This document shows positions 53,425 to 62,316 of a stretch of DNA of 62,316 nt, in pieces. Each line of letters starts with the position of its first letter. Positions within the stretch are counted from its first letter, which is position 1. This DNA comes from Chitinophaga pinensis (GTDB taxonomy: Bacteria > Bacteroidota > Bacteroidia > UKL13-3). Made by a program: the position numbers and the translations under genes. A model generated the notes under the pieces. It was not told the origin of the DNA and did no database searches. It was given only the letters and a program-made list of their open reading frames with translations. The DNA is taken from contig CAMDHZ010000016.1 in assembly GCA_945898275.1 (NCBI GenBank), positions 1 to 62,316 on the forward strand, in the 5' to 3' direction.

Positions 53425-54516
53425 ATGAGGAAAATACTATTTTGTTTATTCATAACAGCAAGTTTTAATTTAACTGCGCAGAACAAGAAGGATGTTGGCG
53501 CCAAAGGGAGTATAGAATTCTTATATACAAGTTTCGATTTTGGTAATATCAATGAACTTGGCGGAAGCGTAAAACATGAATTTAAATTTATTAATATGGG
53601 TAACGCCCCAGTTAAAATTGTAGATGTCAAAACTTCCTGCGGTTGCACATCTACCAAATGGACTCTCAATCAAGTTAATCCTGGGGATACAGGTTCTGTT
53701 TTTGCTGTATTTGAACCAGAAGGCAAGCAAGGACCGTTTGAAAAAAGCATTTCCATATATAGTAGTGGCACCCCTGATTTAATTGAAATTAAAGTTAGTG
53801 GGGTGGTTCATGCCACTAAATTAAAACAAAGCGATAGGTTCATTTATCGGTATGGCAGTTTGGCGGTTCCCAATAATTTAATAGAATTAAACCAAGTGAG
53901 TTATAATGGATATGATAGTTTGGAGTTAGATTTTTTTAATTTGAGTAATAAGCGTATATACTTTTATAAAATAGAAAGTCCACCTAATATTCAAGTGATC
54001 AAAACTTATGATAATGTGCTTCCAAATTCTGAATACACATTAAAGGTTAAGTATTTCCCTAAAAAACCAATCGAATTTGGGCCAATTCGACAAGAAATAA
54101 AAATTCACACAAGTGATGATACCTTGCCAGTAAAGGTTTTTACAATCAATGCAAATATCATTGAGGATTTTGGAAGTTTAGATAAAAAAGCACTAAAGGA
54201 AGCACCTAAATTTTATGTAAAAAATAATACCATTGATTTTGGAAACATCGCAATATTTTCCTCTCCATCAGGGGTTTTTGAAATTACAAATAGGGGCAAA
54301 AAAGATTTAGAAATTAGAAGAGTAATAAAGGGATGTCCTTGTCTATCTCCTGACTTATCTAAACGTGTTATTAAAAAAGGTGAAACTGCTACTTTAAAAA
54401 TTACCTGGAATAATGCAAATATGGCTGGTCCAGATACAAAGACCGTTAAACTCATCACAAATGACCCAACTCAACCAGAATTAATACTTATACTTAAGGC
54501 TAATATTGTCGAATAA
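53425..54516 (+). CDS. Secreted DUF1573-domain protein
   Basis: 363 residues. Signal peptide at 1-19 (ILFCLFITASFNLTAQ). Three immunoglobulin-like beta-sandwich domains follow. The first is a clear DUF1573 unit: FDFGNINELGGSVKHEFKFI then VKTSCGCTSTKW (Cys-Gly-Cys). The last, from about residue 265 (IDFGNIAIFSSPSGVFEITN, VIKGCPCLSP), is similar. Such proteins are common in Bacteroidota and bind unknown partners at the cell surface or periplasm. No sorting domain is present. It begins 53 bp after the amidase. Confidence 0.9.
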   Translation: MRKILFCLFITASFNLTAQNKKDVGAKGSIEFLYTSFDFGNINELGGSVKHEFKFINMGNAPVKIVDVKTSCGCTSTKWTLNQVNPGDTGSVFAVFEPEGKQGPFEKSISIYSSGTPDLIEIKVSGVVHATKLKQSDRFIYRYGSLAVPNNLIELNQVSYNGYDSLELDFFNLSNKRIYFYKIESPPNIQVIKTYDNVLPNSEYTLKVKYFPKKPIEFGPIRQEIKIHTSDDTLPVKVFTINANIIEDFGSLDKKALKEAPKFYVKNNTIDFGNIAIFSSPSGVFEITNRGKKDLEIRRVIKGCPCLSPDLSKRVIKKGETATLKITWNNANMAGPDTKTVKLITNDPTQPELILILKANIVE

Positions 54517-54645
54517 TCATTTTACAGGTAATTTTTGTCAGAAGCTGCATAATTGGTTCAGTACTTGTTTAATGGAAAACATTAAGTAAAGTTGGATTAC
54601 TTTCATAAAATAAGTAACAATGACAGAAACCATAATCTAATAAAT

Positions 54646-56076
54646 ATGAAAAAATGGCAAATGATTGCTCTAGGATTTGCAGGTGGCATTTTAGGAGCAT
54701 TTTCGATTAATTTATTCTCGAAAAAACAAGTTGTGTTTCAAACCATTACTCCGTCTGTAAGCAACGCAAATATGGTTGATTATAAAAGCATGGCACCTGG
54801 TACCTTTGATTTTACCAAAGCTTCTGAGGCATCTTTACATGCAGTCGTATTTATAAAAACTTTAACTAATCAGCGCTATCAGGACCCATTTTATGACTTC
54901 TGGAATGGTATGGATTTCTTTGGTAGACGCGGGCCTGTGGCAAGTTCTGGTTCTGGTGTTATCATTTCAGATGATGGATATATTGTAACTAATTTACACG
55001 TGGTTAATAATGCAAATGTTATTGAGGTAATTACTAATAACAATAAACAATCTTATACAGCTAAAATGATTGGTTCAGACCCTTCTACCGATTTAGCGCT
55101 CCTAAAAATTGATGCGAAAGGCTTGCCCAAAATTATTCTTGGTAACTCAGACCAATTAAAAGTAGGAGAATGGGTTTTAGCTGTTGGGAACCCTTTTAAC
55201 TTAACTTCTACGGTTACAGCGGGTATTGTAAGTGCAAAAGGTAGAAATATTAATATTGTTAATAATCAATTTCCTATCGAAAGCTTCATTCAAACTGATG
55301 CAGCAATTAATCCAGGGAACAGCGGTGGAGCTTTGGTAGATTTAGAAGGAAGACTAGTAGGTATTAATACAGCTATTGCAAGCAATACAGGCTCATACAA
55401 TGGATATGGATTTGCAATTCCTGTGAACATCGTTGCAAAAATTATCAAAGATTTAATTGAATTTAAAGAGGTTCAAAGAGGTTTTACAGGCATGGATGTA
55501 AAGGATATTGATGGGGCAATTGCACAAAAATATTCTATAACTAACAACATTGGAATTTTAGTAGAACAGGTGTTGGCGGATGGGCCTGCAGACCAAGCCG
55601 GACTTAGGTCAGGGGATATTATTCTAAAATCAAACGGAAAAGCAATTGATAGCAAAGCAATTTTTGATGAACAAATTGCTTACCGAAGACCTGGAGATAA
55701 AATCATTATTACTTACAAACGTGATGGCAAAGAAATCGAAACTACACTTTCTTTGTTGAATCGAGAAGGTACTACCGCCATCATGAAAAAGGGTACTATT
55801 AGTTCTGATATCCTTGGTGCAGATTTCCAACCCTTACCTAAAAATGAACGTGAAAAATTGGGTGCAATAAGTGCCTATCGTATTAGTAATATTAGACAAG
55901 GAAGAATTGCAAGCATGGGCATTCAAGAAGGTTTTGTAATCACTTCCTTAAATAGAAAAAATTACGACAAAGTTGAAGATTTAATAAAAGCTTTGGAAAC
56001 AGTTAGAGGTCAGGTAGTCATAGAAGGAATTTTTGCAAATGGAGGAAGAGGGGTTTTCTCCTTTTATACTTATTAA
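54646..56076 (+). CDS. HtrA/DegP-type serine protease with two PDZ domains
   Basis: 476 residues from ATG 54646 (MKKWQMIALGFAGGILGAFS); a TTG frame from 54592 adds no signal-like residues. An N-terminal membrane/signal segment leads to the protease: His in IVTNLHVVNNANVIEVI, Asp in PSTDLALLKIDAKG, Ser in NPGNSGGALVDLEG. Two PDZ domains follow (about 290-380; VEQVLADGPADQAGLRSGD, and about 390-476; RQGRIASMGIQEGFVITSLN). Periplasmic protein quality control is expected. The 129 bp upstream region carries no clear promoter box. Confidence 0.95.
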   Translation: MKKWQMIALGFAGGILGAFSINLFSKKQVVFQTITPSVSNANMVDYKSMAPGTFDFTKASEASLHAVVFIKTLTNQRYQDPFYDFWNGMDFFGRRGPVASSGSGVIISDDGYIVTNLHVVNNANVIEVITNNNKQSYTAKMIGSDPSTDLALLKIDAKGLPKIILGNSDQLKVGEWVLAVGNPFNLTSTVTAGIVSAKGRNINIVNNQFPIESFIQTDAAINPGNSGGALVDLEGRLVGINTAIASNTGSYNGYGFAIPVNIVAKIIKDLIEFKEVQRGFTGMDVKDIDGAIAQKYSITNNIGILVEQVLADGPADQAGLRSGDIILKSNGKAIDSKAIFDEQIAYRRPGDKIIITYKRDGKEIETTLSLLNREGTTAIMKKGTISSDILGADFQPLPKNEREKLGAISAYRISNIRQGRIASMGIQEGFVITSLNRKNYDKVEDLIKALETVRGQVVIEGIFANGGRGVFSFYTY

Positions 56077-56082
56077 CTTTGG

Positions 56083-56928
56083 ATGAAAGGTGTCTTTCTG
56101 ATTTTCTTACTTGGTTCAAACCTAATTTATGGCCAAAAAATTAATAGAAGTTTAGCTGGTTTTGCCATCGGGCAAGGCAAGGATATTCCTAGAAAAGTAT
56201 TAGGGAAACCTTATCTTTCTGATACAAGTATGACTGGAAATCCCATTGAAGCTTTTGCACATCCAATGGGAAAGGGTTGGATTATTGTTTTTGAATATAA
56301 CAAAGAGAAAAACCATAACGTCAGTTCTATAATGCTCTCTTCTCAAACGCAGCTTTTGCCATCTGGCTTCAACAATTTGAATTTTGGCATGAAAAAATCT
56401 GAAATTCTAAAATTACTCGGAAGGCCTTCAGACAAAGTAAGTATTGGAGAATACGGCGAAAAATGGGTCTATGAACAATACTCATTTTCCTTAGATTTAG
56501 ATAGCAAAGGAATACTTTGGGCTATTAAATTGTTTGAACCCAATTATGAATCAAATACAATTGAATTGGCTATTCCTTCCTTAAAAACCATACATGATTT
56601 GCAAGTTAAAAATGATTTCGAAGCACTTTCAGAGTTTGTTTCTCCTAGTTTGATCATTCAAAAATCATCGCGCAAATACAAATTTGAAAATGCTTGGAAT
56701 TTAGAAACTTCTAGTGATGCTTCGGGTATTTTTAAGCTATTTAAAGAGGCCTTAAGCCAAGTAAATTTAGCAGATACAATTAATCCAAAACAATATAAAC
56801 AGACCATTATTCCTTTTAAAAATTCTCCATCCAAGTTTAAAATGAGTTTTAAAAAAGGTAGTTCATGGCTTGAGTTTATTTGGGCATATGAGTTTGGTTC
56901 ATACCGAATTATTGAAATTATTATATAA
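56083..56928 (+). CDS. Secreted protein with an SmpA/OmlA-like region
   Basis: 281 residues. Signal peptide at 1-17 (FLIFLLGSNLIYGQ). Residues of about 95-150 read LNFGMKKSEILKLLGRPSDK then KWVYEQYSFSLDLDSKGIL, which resembles the SmpA/BamE-like fold (helix-loop followed by strands with GxP). The C-terminal half (about 165-281) has no match I recognise. Starts 7 bp after the HtrA gene and may share its transcript. A GGTTCAAACC word in the signal-peptide codons is in frame as Gly-Ser-Asn. Confidence 0.7.
   Translation: MKGVFLIFLLGSNLIYGQKINRSLAGFAIGQGKDIPRKVLGKPYLSDTSMTGNPIEAFAHPMGKGWIIVFEYNKEKNHNVSSIMLSSQTQLLPSGFNNLNFGMKKSEILKLLGRPSDKVSIGEYGEKWVYEQYSFSLDLDSKGILWAIKLFEPNYESNTIELAIPSLKTIHDLQVKNDFEALSEFVSPSLIIQKSSRKYKFENAWNLETSSDASGIFKLFKEALSQVNLADTINPKQYKQTIIPFKNSPSKFKMSFKKGSSWLEFIWAYEFGSYRIIEIII
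56113..56122. repeat. GGTTCAAACC site in the SmpA-like gene
   Basis: In frame as GGT-TCA-AAC-C (Gly-Ser-Asn) within the signal peptide. Confidence 0.7.
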
Positions 56929-56964
56929 ACAAAAAGGCTGTCATTCTAGACAGCCTTTTTGTTT
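56927..56964. terminator. Bidirectional terminator between convergent genes
   Basis: AAACAAAAAGGCTGTC and GACAGCCTTTTTGTTT form a perfect 16-bp stem with a 6-nt loop. A-run before and T-run after serve both directions. It starts at the stop of the SmpA-like gene and ends 10 bp before the stop of the T9SS protein gene. Confidence 0.9.
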
Positions 56965-56973
56965 AATACTCAT

Positions 56974-59850
56974 TTATTGTTTTAAGATTTTTCGAACCAT
57001 GTTTTCTCCAGTTTCATTGGTTAAAATAATTTGATACACACCAATTGGTAGTAAACTTAAATCAATTGTACATTCTTGTTCAAAACTATTTTCAAGGACC
57101 TTTATCCCATTAATATCTACAATAATAGTTTTGATTTTTCCTTTGAAACTTGTATTTATCCATACATTGTTTAAAGTAGGATTTGGGAAAATATTTAGTC
57201 GGTTTGAACCAAGCTCAGCCGCACCCACACTTTTGAAAACTAGACAATCTGAGGTGTCTATACAATTATTGTATTTGATTTCAACTGCGTACTCGCCACT
57301 TTCTAAAGGTTTAAAAATCTTTTCGAATGCTCCTGGAACTATTGCTTTTCCCTTTTTACAATCTAGCCATTGGTAAGTTGCAGCGGGCATTTCAGCCTCA
57401 AGGGAGCTCGCACTTTGAAAAACTTTAGTGTTGAGTTTAGTTACTGATAAGTTAAAAATAAGAATACTATCACAACCATGGCTTGCTTTAAAGTTAAATG
57501 TGTCGATTTTTGAAATATCTGCTATAAGCACTGCACCATTTGGTAATTTAACCGATTCTCCAAAACAAGCTTGGGAATTGATAGTAATTGGTTGTAAATT
57601 GGGTTTGACAATTACTATGGTATAAACTGAATCACATGCATTTGGCAATATCAAGGTATCTTTAAAGGTTCCTGTGTTTTGGTAAACTTTACCATTAAAG
57701 CTGAAGGTCGAATTTCCACAAAGGGTTGCGTTAACATTTCTGTAAACAAAGCAATTTGGAATGGATGGTTTGGTTACATGTCCATATAATCCATTGCTAG
57801 TTCCTGCCAGTAATTCGTCGTAGTATAAAAAGTTTATCATGGTTCCAACAGGGTAGGAGTAGCCCAATGTCCATGAGGTAGTTCCCCAGATATACATATA
57901 AATATCTGCATCTACTGCACAAAATACAGTATCACCACCTAAGGCAACTGCTTTACCTTTTTTACCATTTACAAAGGGATAACCCGAGGTAGTCATTGGT
58001 GTCCATTTGTTGGTGCCACTGATAATTTTATAATAAGTTATTGGATGATTAATTCCAGCATCTGTACCAGTTACGTACAAGGTATCTCTAGTGGCACTTA
58101 CCAATACATCTTCAAGTGAGGCAACAATAATTGTTCCTGTAGAAGTATTTGCACCATTCATATTTTGAGACCCAGTCCAAGTGCTGCCACTTTTTAAGAC
58201 TCTGTAAACACTTCTGCCTTGTGGTTTACTCAAATCATAAGCCACAGTAACATAGGCCACGGTATCTGTTCCCTCAATGTTAAAAGCAATGTCTGTAACG
58301 TCTACATCTTTGCCTATGCTTGATGCTTCTAGCAAAATTTGACTCCAACTGCTACCAGCATTCGTAGAATAAAACAAGCCTCCTTTGCTACTATCCTGTA
58401 TACTAAATCCTGCAAAAACTATGTTTTCATTAAAAAATGCCACTTCTAACGAATTAACTGTTGTGCCTACCGAAGGAAAGAAATAAGGACTTGTTTCAGG
58501 CGTAAATGCTTGGTTCCAGCTTATTCCACCATTGGTAGTTTTATACACCCTTAGATTTCCAGCGTAAACTGTATTGGTGTCTGATTGCTTCATGGCAATT
58601 GAATAATAAGGTGAGCCATCGCCTCCAGGCCATAGTGCACCTGACCAAATTGGACTTGCAGTTTTATACCTGCTTACTTTTCTTATGCCAGATTTTGCCG
58701 CAATCCATGCTGTTTGCTTATCTGCAGTCATATCAAAGTCTTGCACCTGAACTGCCTCTAAACCTTCTGATAAATCTGCAGAACTACTTCCTCGGTTAAG
58801 GGAAACCGCTATGCCTAAATCCGAAGTGAAATACACTACATTGGTATCATTTGGGTCACAAAAAACCTCCCCATCATTTGGATTAGTAGTTTTTCCAGTA
58901 CTTCCAAATTCAACCCAATTGAGTCCTTTATTTGCAGAGTAACCATCTGAATGATAAGTATAATAATTACTTGCACTGCCAGCAAAACCAAAATTAGTTC
59001 CAGAAACACCATTTGTAGTATTTGGAAAGTTTGCATTATTCCAAGTTATCTCATCATCTGTATATCTGAAAGTTTTTTCTGGAGCACCTGGAGATTTATG
59101 TCCACCCATAATAATTCTACCAGAAGGACTAATTCCTAATCCTGAATATTGATTTCCACTTGGGATTGAGCCCATTGGAACTATAGTTATTGTAGTTGTA
59201 TTTTTTAAATCATAAAACGGATGGTTGGTTTTGGATATTTGTGGGGACATTCCAAATTTTTGGAAAAAATAAACAACATTGGTTACAGGATGCACTACAA
59301 TTTGATTTACGAACAAACTGAGCATTTTTGGAGCTGCAAAGTTTTTAACAAACTTACCGTTTGCTTCTAATCTTCCCCAGATAAGTTGATTTCCAGTAAC
59401 ATAAATAAGAACAGAGTCTTTTACATACAACGCATTTATGTTATTGCTGTCAATTTTGGTGTGCTTACTACTATCTGGATGAATAGCGTAAAGTCCTTTA
59501 TTGTCAATGCAATAAAGTGTTCCACTTTGTTTGTGAACGCCAAGTTGTTGCAAGGCTCCACCCAAATTATTGTCTGCATCTGCACTAGAAACCTTTTTCC
59601 AATTGTTAAAACTAAAACTAGCTCCAGCAGGGTTATAAATGTCCGAATAAAAAATAGAATTGGCACTTTCTGTTGAAATGTACAATCGGGTGGTGTCTGC
59701 ATTTTTGGCGTACCCAGTGATGGATAATACCCTTGCTCCCCATACATTTTCAACTTTTGGTGCACTTAGCTGTGCAACTGCCTCAAAGGAGGCTAATAGC
59801 GAAATTGCCAACCAAGCAAGTCTCGCCAATTGAGTAATTTTGTTTTTCAT
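56974..59850 (-). CDS. T9SS type A secreted protein with propeller-like repeats (tandem copy 1)
   Basis: 958 residues. Signal peptide at 1-26 (LLASFEAVAQ). Residues of about 30-680 hold BNR/sortilin-like repeats, e.g. SPYYSIAMKQSDTNTVYAGN, VYKTTNGGISWNQAF and GGLFYSTNAGSSWSQILLEA, typical of Asp-box beta-propellers. A Gly/Asp/Tyr-rich region and cysteine-containing segments (LNATLCGNSTFSF-like, NACDSVYTIVIVK) follow. The last ~75 residues (LNIFPNPTLNNVWINTSFKG, VYQIILTNETGENMVRKILK) are a T9SS type A sorting domain that sends the protein to the cell surface. ATG at 59850. The neighbour at 60-62.3 kb is a clear paralogue. Confidence 0.92.
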   Translation of the reverse strand: MKNKITQLARLAWLAISLLASFEAVAQLSAPKVENVWGARVLSITGYAKNADTTRLYISTESANSIFYSDIYNPAGASFSFNNWKKVSSADADNNLGGALQQLGVHKQSGTLYCIDNKGLYAIHPDSSKHTKIDSNNINALYVKDSVLIYVTGNQLIWGRLEANGKFVKNFAAPKMLSLFVNQIVVHPVTNVVYFFQKFGMSPQISKTNHPFYDLKNTTTITIVPMGSIPSGNQYSGLGISPSGRIIMGGHKSPGAPEKTFRYTDDEITWNNANFPNTTNGVSGTNFGFAGSASNYYTYHSDGYSANKGLNWVEFGSTGKTTNPNDGEVFCDPNDTNVVYFTSDLGIAVSLNRGSSSADLSEGLEAVQVQDFDMTADKQTAWIAAKSGIRKVSRYKTASPIWSGALWPGGDGSPYYSIAMKQSDTNTVYAGNLRVYKTTNGGISWNQAFTPETSPYFFPSVGTTVNSLEVAFFNENIVFAGFSIQDSSKGGLFYSTNAGSSWSQILLEASSIGKDVDVTDIAFNIEGTDTVAYVTVAYDLSKPQGRSVYRVLKSGSTWTGSQNMNGANTSTGTIIVASLEDVLVSATRDTLYVTGTDAGINHPITYYKIISGTNKWTPMTTSGYPFVNGKKGKAVALGGDTVFCAVDADIYMYIWGTTSWTLGYSYPVGTMINFLYYDELLAGTSNGLYGHVTKPSIPNCFVYRNVNATLCGNSTFSFNGKVYQNTGTFKDTLILPNACDSVYTIVIVKPNLQPITINSQACFGESVKLPNGAVLIADISKIDTFNFKASHGCDSILIFNLSVTKLNTKVFQSASSLEAEMPAATYQWLDCKKGKAIVPGAFEKIFKPLESGEYAVEIKYNNCIDTSDCLVFKSVGAAELGSNRLNIFPNPTLNNVWINTSFKGKIKTIIVDINGIKVLENSFEQECTIDLSLLPIGVYQIILTNETGENMVRKILKQ
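57201..57210. repeat. GGTTCAAACC site in the T9SS type A gene
   Basis: In frame on the coding strand as GGT-TCA-AAC-C (Gly-Ser-Asn). It is the last site before the window end; none is found in the following 5.1 kb. Confidence 0.65.
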
Positions 59851-59867
59851 ATCTTAGAAATTTTGAA

Positions 59868-59875
59868 CAAATTTA
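59868..59875 (-). promoter_or_regulatory. Probable -7 box of the T9SS type A gene
   Basis: Minus strand reads TAAATTTG (TAnnTTTG), ending 18 bp before the ATG at 59850. No TTG stands at the usual -33 distance, so support is moderate. The remaining 130 bp up to the paralogue stop show no other structure. Confidence 0.35.
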
Positions 59876-60003
59876 CCTCGTTAGGTAATTTTGAATGTCA
59901 TTATAAATGATGATTTCTTGTACTTAGTTAAACATAATTAGCTTGATTATCAGTCTATAAAACCTAAATCCTATTTTCATTACTAATTGTGACAAGATAA
60001 TTT

Positions 60004-62316
60004 TTAGTGTTGATCCAAAACCAATAGTCTTGCATTCCAAATCGTTTTTTCACTTACATCTTTAGCTGTTAATCTTATCAAATAAATGCCAGCAGGGAGT
60101 TGAGAAATAGAAATCTTAGGTTTTTCGGCTGGAATGATGTTTTGTTTTAGAAGTGTGTTTCCTAGGATATCAAGAACCAATAAATCAAAATTTGAAACTT
60201 GATCTCCTTCAATTTGAAAGAATTCAATGCAAGGGTTAGGAAAAACCTTCAATTCCTTTCTAATTTTAATTTCTAAACCATTTGCCTGAACAAAAAAACA
60301 TGCTGAGGTATCGGTACAAAATGCCTTAGTTACTTTTACTGCATAATTTCCCGATTGGTTAGGTTTAAAATCCCTTGTAACCGCATCAGGAACTATAGAA
60401 TATCCTGTATTGCAATTTAACCATTGGTATTGTGTGGCATTGATTTCATTAGAAATGAGCGTATCTTGTCTAACAGAAATTGAGACATCAGGTCTATTTA
60501 CTGTTAGTGTAATGGTAACGATACTATCACAACCATTTTTACTTTTATAAAGAAACTGATAACGCCCAGAGGTATTAACCTTGTTAGAATCAGGCAAGTC
60601 AATAAACTCATTATAACAAATCGAAGGATTAAAATTATTAATTTTAGGACGGCATTCTGCTGGAGTACCTAAATGTCCATATAATCCAACCCCAGTTCCT
60701 GCCAATAGTTCATCATAATATAAGAAGTTAATAATCGAACCAACTTGGTATTGGTAAGCTCTAAACCAAACGCTATCTTTTATTGGAAAAACAATTAAAT
60801 CTTCTTTAACGGCTGCATACAAAGTATCCTTTCCTAAGGCAATTTTGATTTTACTACCAAAGTAAGATGGGAAACCGTTCATTTTTAATAACTCCCACTT
60901 ATTCAGAAAGTTAAAGGCTTTGAAGTAAATTTGATATTGGGCACTGCTGCCTTCAAAATTTATTCCTGAAGCAAACAAGGTATCTGCATTTAAGTTCAAT
61001 TCTAAATCTTCTATTTGGGCTAATGAGCCTATGCCACTGGCCATATTTGGTGCGTCCATATTTTGATTGACCAACCAACCATTGCCTCTTTTTGTTAATC
61101 TAAAAACATTATTAAACAATGGGTTTGTACTATCATAATTAAGAGCTACATAAGCAATTGTGTCAGAGGTTTCTTTTGTGATTACTATATCATTAATATT
61201 AATGTCTTGGCCAATACTGGTGCTTGCAATTCTCAATTGTGTCCAGGTATTTCCTGCATTCAATGAATAAAATAAGCCTCCTTTTGTGGGTAATTCAGCA
61301 GCGTATGATGCCAAAATCAAATTAGTGTCAAATGGGCAAATTGCTATTTTGGTGACTTTTAAATTAAAGGAAGGAAAATTATAGGGTGGGCCTTCAGGTG
61401 AAAAGACTTGACTCCATATTTTTCCACCATCATTACTTTTATAAATACGAATATTTCCAGCATAAACTCTATTTGTATCATTTGATACTAATGCCACACT
61501 ATAATAAGGAGAGCCATCACCATTTGGAAACATTGATTTTGACCATTTTTTTTGCGAGGATTGGTAATTTGTAATTTTCTTTAAACCTGCTTTAGAGGCA
61601 ATCCATGCGCCGGTTTTACTTAGGTTCATGTCGAGTCCATTAATTTGAAGGGCTTCGATTCCGTTATTAATATCAAAAATAGAATCACCATTGTTTGCTG
61701 AAGCCCCTAATCCTGCGTCTGTATTGAAAAAAATGCAATTTTGTGCAACTGGTGAAACAAAAACATTCCCATCATTAGGATGCGTTTCTTGAAAAACACT
61801 ACCAAGTCCTTTCCAGTTTAAACCTTTATTTAAAGAAACTGCGGTTGAATAATGCGTTACATAACTAGTTGAATTGCCAGAAAAGGCAAATTTACTGATA
61901 CCTTTTCCAGCGATGCTTGTATTCACGAAATTCCAAGAAATTTCATTGTCAGAGTACAGTACTTTCTTTCCAGTATTATCTGCTCCTCCAATAAAAATTC
62001 TTCCATCAGGCCCAATGCCAACTCCTTCCCATAGCACTCCTGGCCAAGAACCACTTATGCTTACTGGCAAGAAATTACTTGTACTTGTTAAATTAAAATA
62101 TGGCACTGAAGATTTGTAAAGAACAGGGGTGTTTCCTTTTGATAACACATAAACAAAATGATTTAGAGGGTTTATAGCAATGGAAAAGTTGTTTGCAGCC
62201 CCCGGCAAATTATAACCAGAGAATCCAGAATTGATAATGTTTCCAAGACGGATTTTCTTATAATTTAATAGGTTATTTTGAAAATAGAGTAAAACAGAAT
62301 CCTTAATAAAAACAGT
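60004..62316 (-). CDS. T9SS type A secreted protein, tandem copy 2 (N-terminus outside window, partial)
   Basis: The frame is open to the last base (771 codons visible), so the start lies outside the window. Residues match copy 1 closely in order: VKDSV-like FIKDSVLLYF, SPYYSVALVSNDTNRVYAGN, IYKSNDGGKIWSQVF, GGLFYSLNAGNTWTQLRIAS, IINFLYYDELLAGTGVGLYG, then KVFPNPCIEFFQIEGDQ and GIYLIRLTAKDVSEKT. The end is a T9SS type A sorting domain. Same family, clearly diverged, separated from copy 1 by 153 bp. Both are expected to be secreted to the cell surface; binding or enzymatic role unknown. Confidence 0.9.
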   Translation of the reverse strand, partial: TVFIKDSVLLYFQNNLLNYKKIRLGNIINSGFSGYNLPGAANNFSIAINPLNHFVYVLSKGNTPVLYKSSVPYFNLTSTSNFLPVSISGSWPGVLWEGVGIGPDGRIFIGGADNTGKKVLYSDNEISWNFVNTSIAGKGISKFAFSGNSTSYVTHYSTAVSLNKGLNWKGLGSVFQETHPNDGNVFVSPVAQNCIFFNTDAGLGASANNGDSIFDINNGIEALQINGLDMNLSKTGAWIASKAGLKKITNYQSSQKKWSKSMFPNGDGSPYYSVALVSNDTNRVYAGNIRIYKSNDGGKIWSQVFSPEGPPYNFPSFNLKVTKIAICPFDTNLILASYAAELPTKGGLFYSLNAGNTWTQLRIASTSIGQDININDIVITKETSDTIAYVALNYDSTNPLFNNVFRLTKRGNGWLVNQNMDAPNMASGIGSLAQIEDLELNLNADTLFASGINFEGSSAQYQIYFKAFNFLNKWELLKMNGFPSYFGSKIKIALGKDTLYAAVKEDLIVFPIKDSVWFRAYQYQVGSIINFLYYDELLAGTGVGLYGHLGTPAECRPKINNFNPSICYNEFIDLPDSNKVNTSGRYQFLYKSKNGCDSIVTITLTVNRPDVSISVRQDTLISNEINATQYQWLNCNTGYSIVPDAVTRDFKPNQSGNYAVKVTKAFCTDTSACFFVQANGLEIKIRKELKVFPNPCIEFFQIEGDQVSNFDLLVLDILGNTLLKQNIIPAEKPKISISQLPAGIYLIRLTAKDVSEKTIWNARLLVLDQH

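Noticed and set aside
59436-59765. 109-residue minus-strand frame within the T9SS gene
   Set aside because: Out-of-frame shadow of the 958-residue protein; no independent start context.

Overview
The window is AT-rich (roughly two thirds A+T by eye) and belongs to a gliding-type member of the Bacteroidota. The evidence is a GldE/GldD pair, three proteins with type IX secretion (T9SS) C-terminal sorting domains, a TonB-dependent receptor with a carboxypeptidase-regulatory-like N-terminus, promoters of the TAnnTTTG type, start regions without Shine-Dalgarno sequences, and the mutY / HU / RNase G neighbourhood typical of this phylum. I do not place it below phylum level.

Layout. 1-7.1 kb: a partial secreted beta-helix-like surface protein, a TonB-dependent receptor and a WcaJ-type initiating sugar-phosphate transferase, all on the minus strand. 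7.1-33.2 kb: a large minus-strand surface-polysaccharide locus. It holds many glycosyltransferases, three left-handed beta-helix acyltransferases, two polysaccharide pyruvyltransferase-family proteins, an O-antigen ligase/polymerase-like membrane protein, a GT39-like membrane transferase, a methyltransferase, a Wzm/Wzt ABC exporter, a Wzc-type tyrosine autokinase and a Wza-type export lipoprotein. Most of its genes overlap or abut, so they are probably translationally coupled. One glycosyltransferase gene (10.4-11.3 kb) points the other way. 33.4-36.3 kb: RNase G and an HU / TPR / 29-residue mS38-like operon. 36.5-41.5 kb, plus strand: mutY, an unrecognised secreted protein, a tail-less ssb, gldE and gldD. 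41.5-43.7 kb: a LOG-family protein and a PIN-PhoH ATPase, minus strand. 43.8-47.5 kb: a membrane protein, RNase P RNA (minus strand), an ABM-domain protein, a 42-residue membrane microprotein, a pRiA4b ORF-3-like protein and a DnaQ-like exonuclease. 47.5-51.8 kb: a giant T9SS type B protein. 51.9-56.9 kb: sirtuin, nitrilase-family amidase, DUF1573 protein, HtrA-type protease and an SmpA-like secreted protein. 57-62.3 kb: two tandem paralogous T9SS type A beta-propeller-like proteins, the second cut by the window edge.

How the genes work together. The polysaccharide locus reads as a nearly complete assembly line: WcaJ loads the first sugar on undecaprenyl phosphate, cytoplasmic transferases build and decorate the glycan, Wzm/Wzt can move it across the inner membrane, and Wza/Wzc can serve export and its control. 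The T9SS cargo proteins and GldD/E belong to surface biology that commonly uses such glycans.

Most unusual signal. The 8-mer GGTTCAAA / TTTGAACC occurs 32 times by my hand count (I would expect about 2-3), 16 times in each orientation. The full inverted-repeat 10-mer GGTTCAAACC occurs nine times (expected well below one). Hits lie in different codon phases, in intergenic DNA and inside RNase P RNA, so codon preference does not explain them. Sites are missing from about 15.0-23.7 kb of the glycan locus and from both window ends. I read it as a genome-wide signal such as an uptake-type or DNA-protein recognition word, not yet identified.
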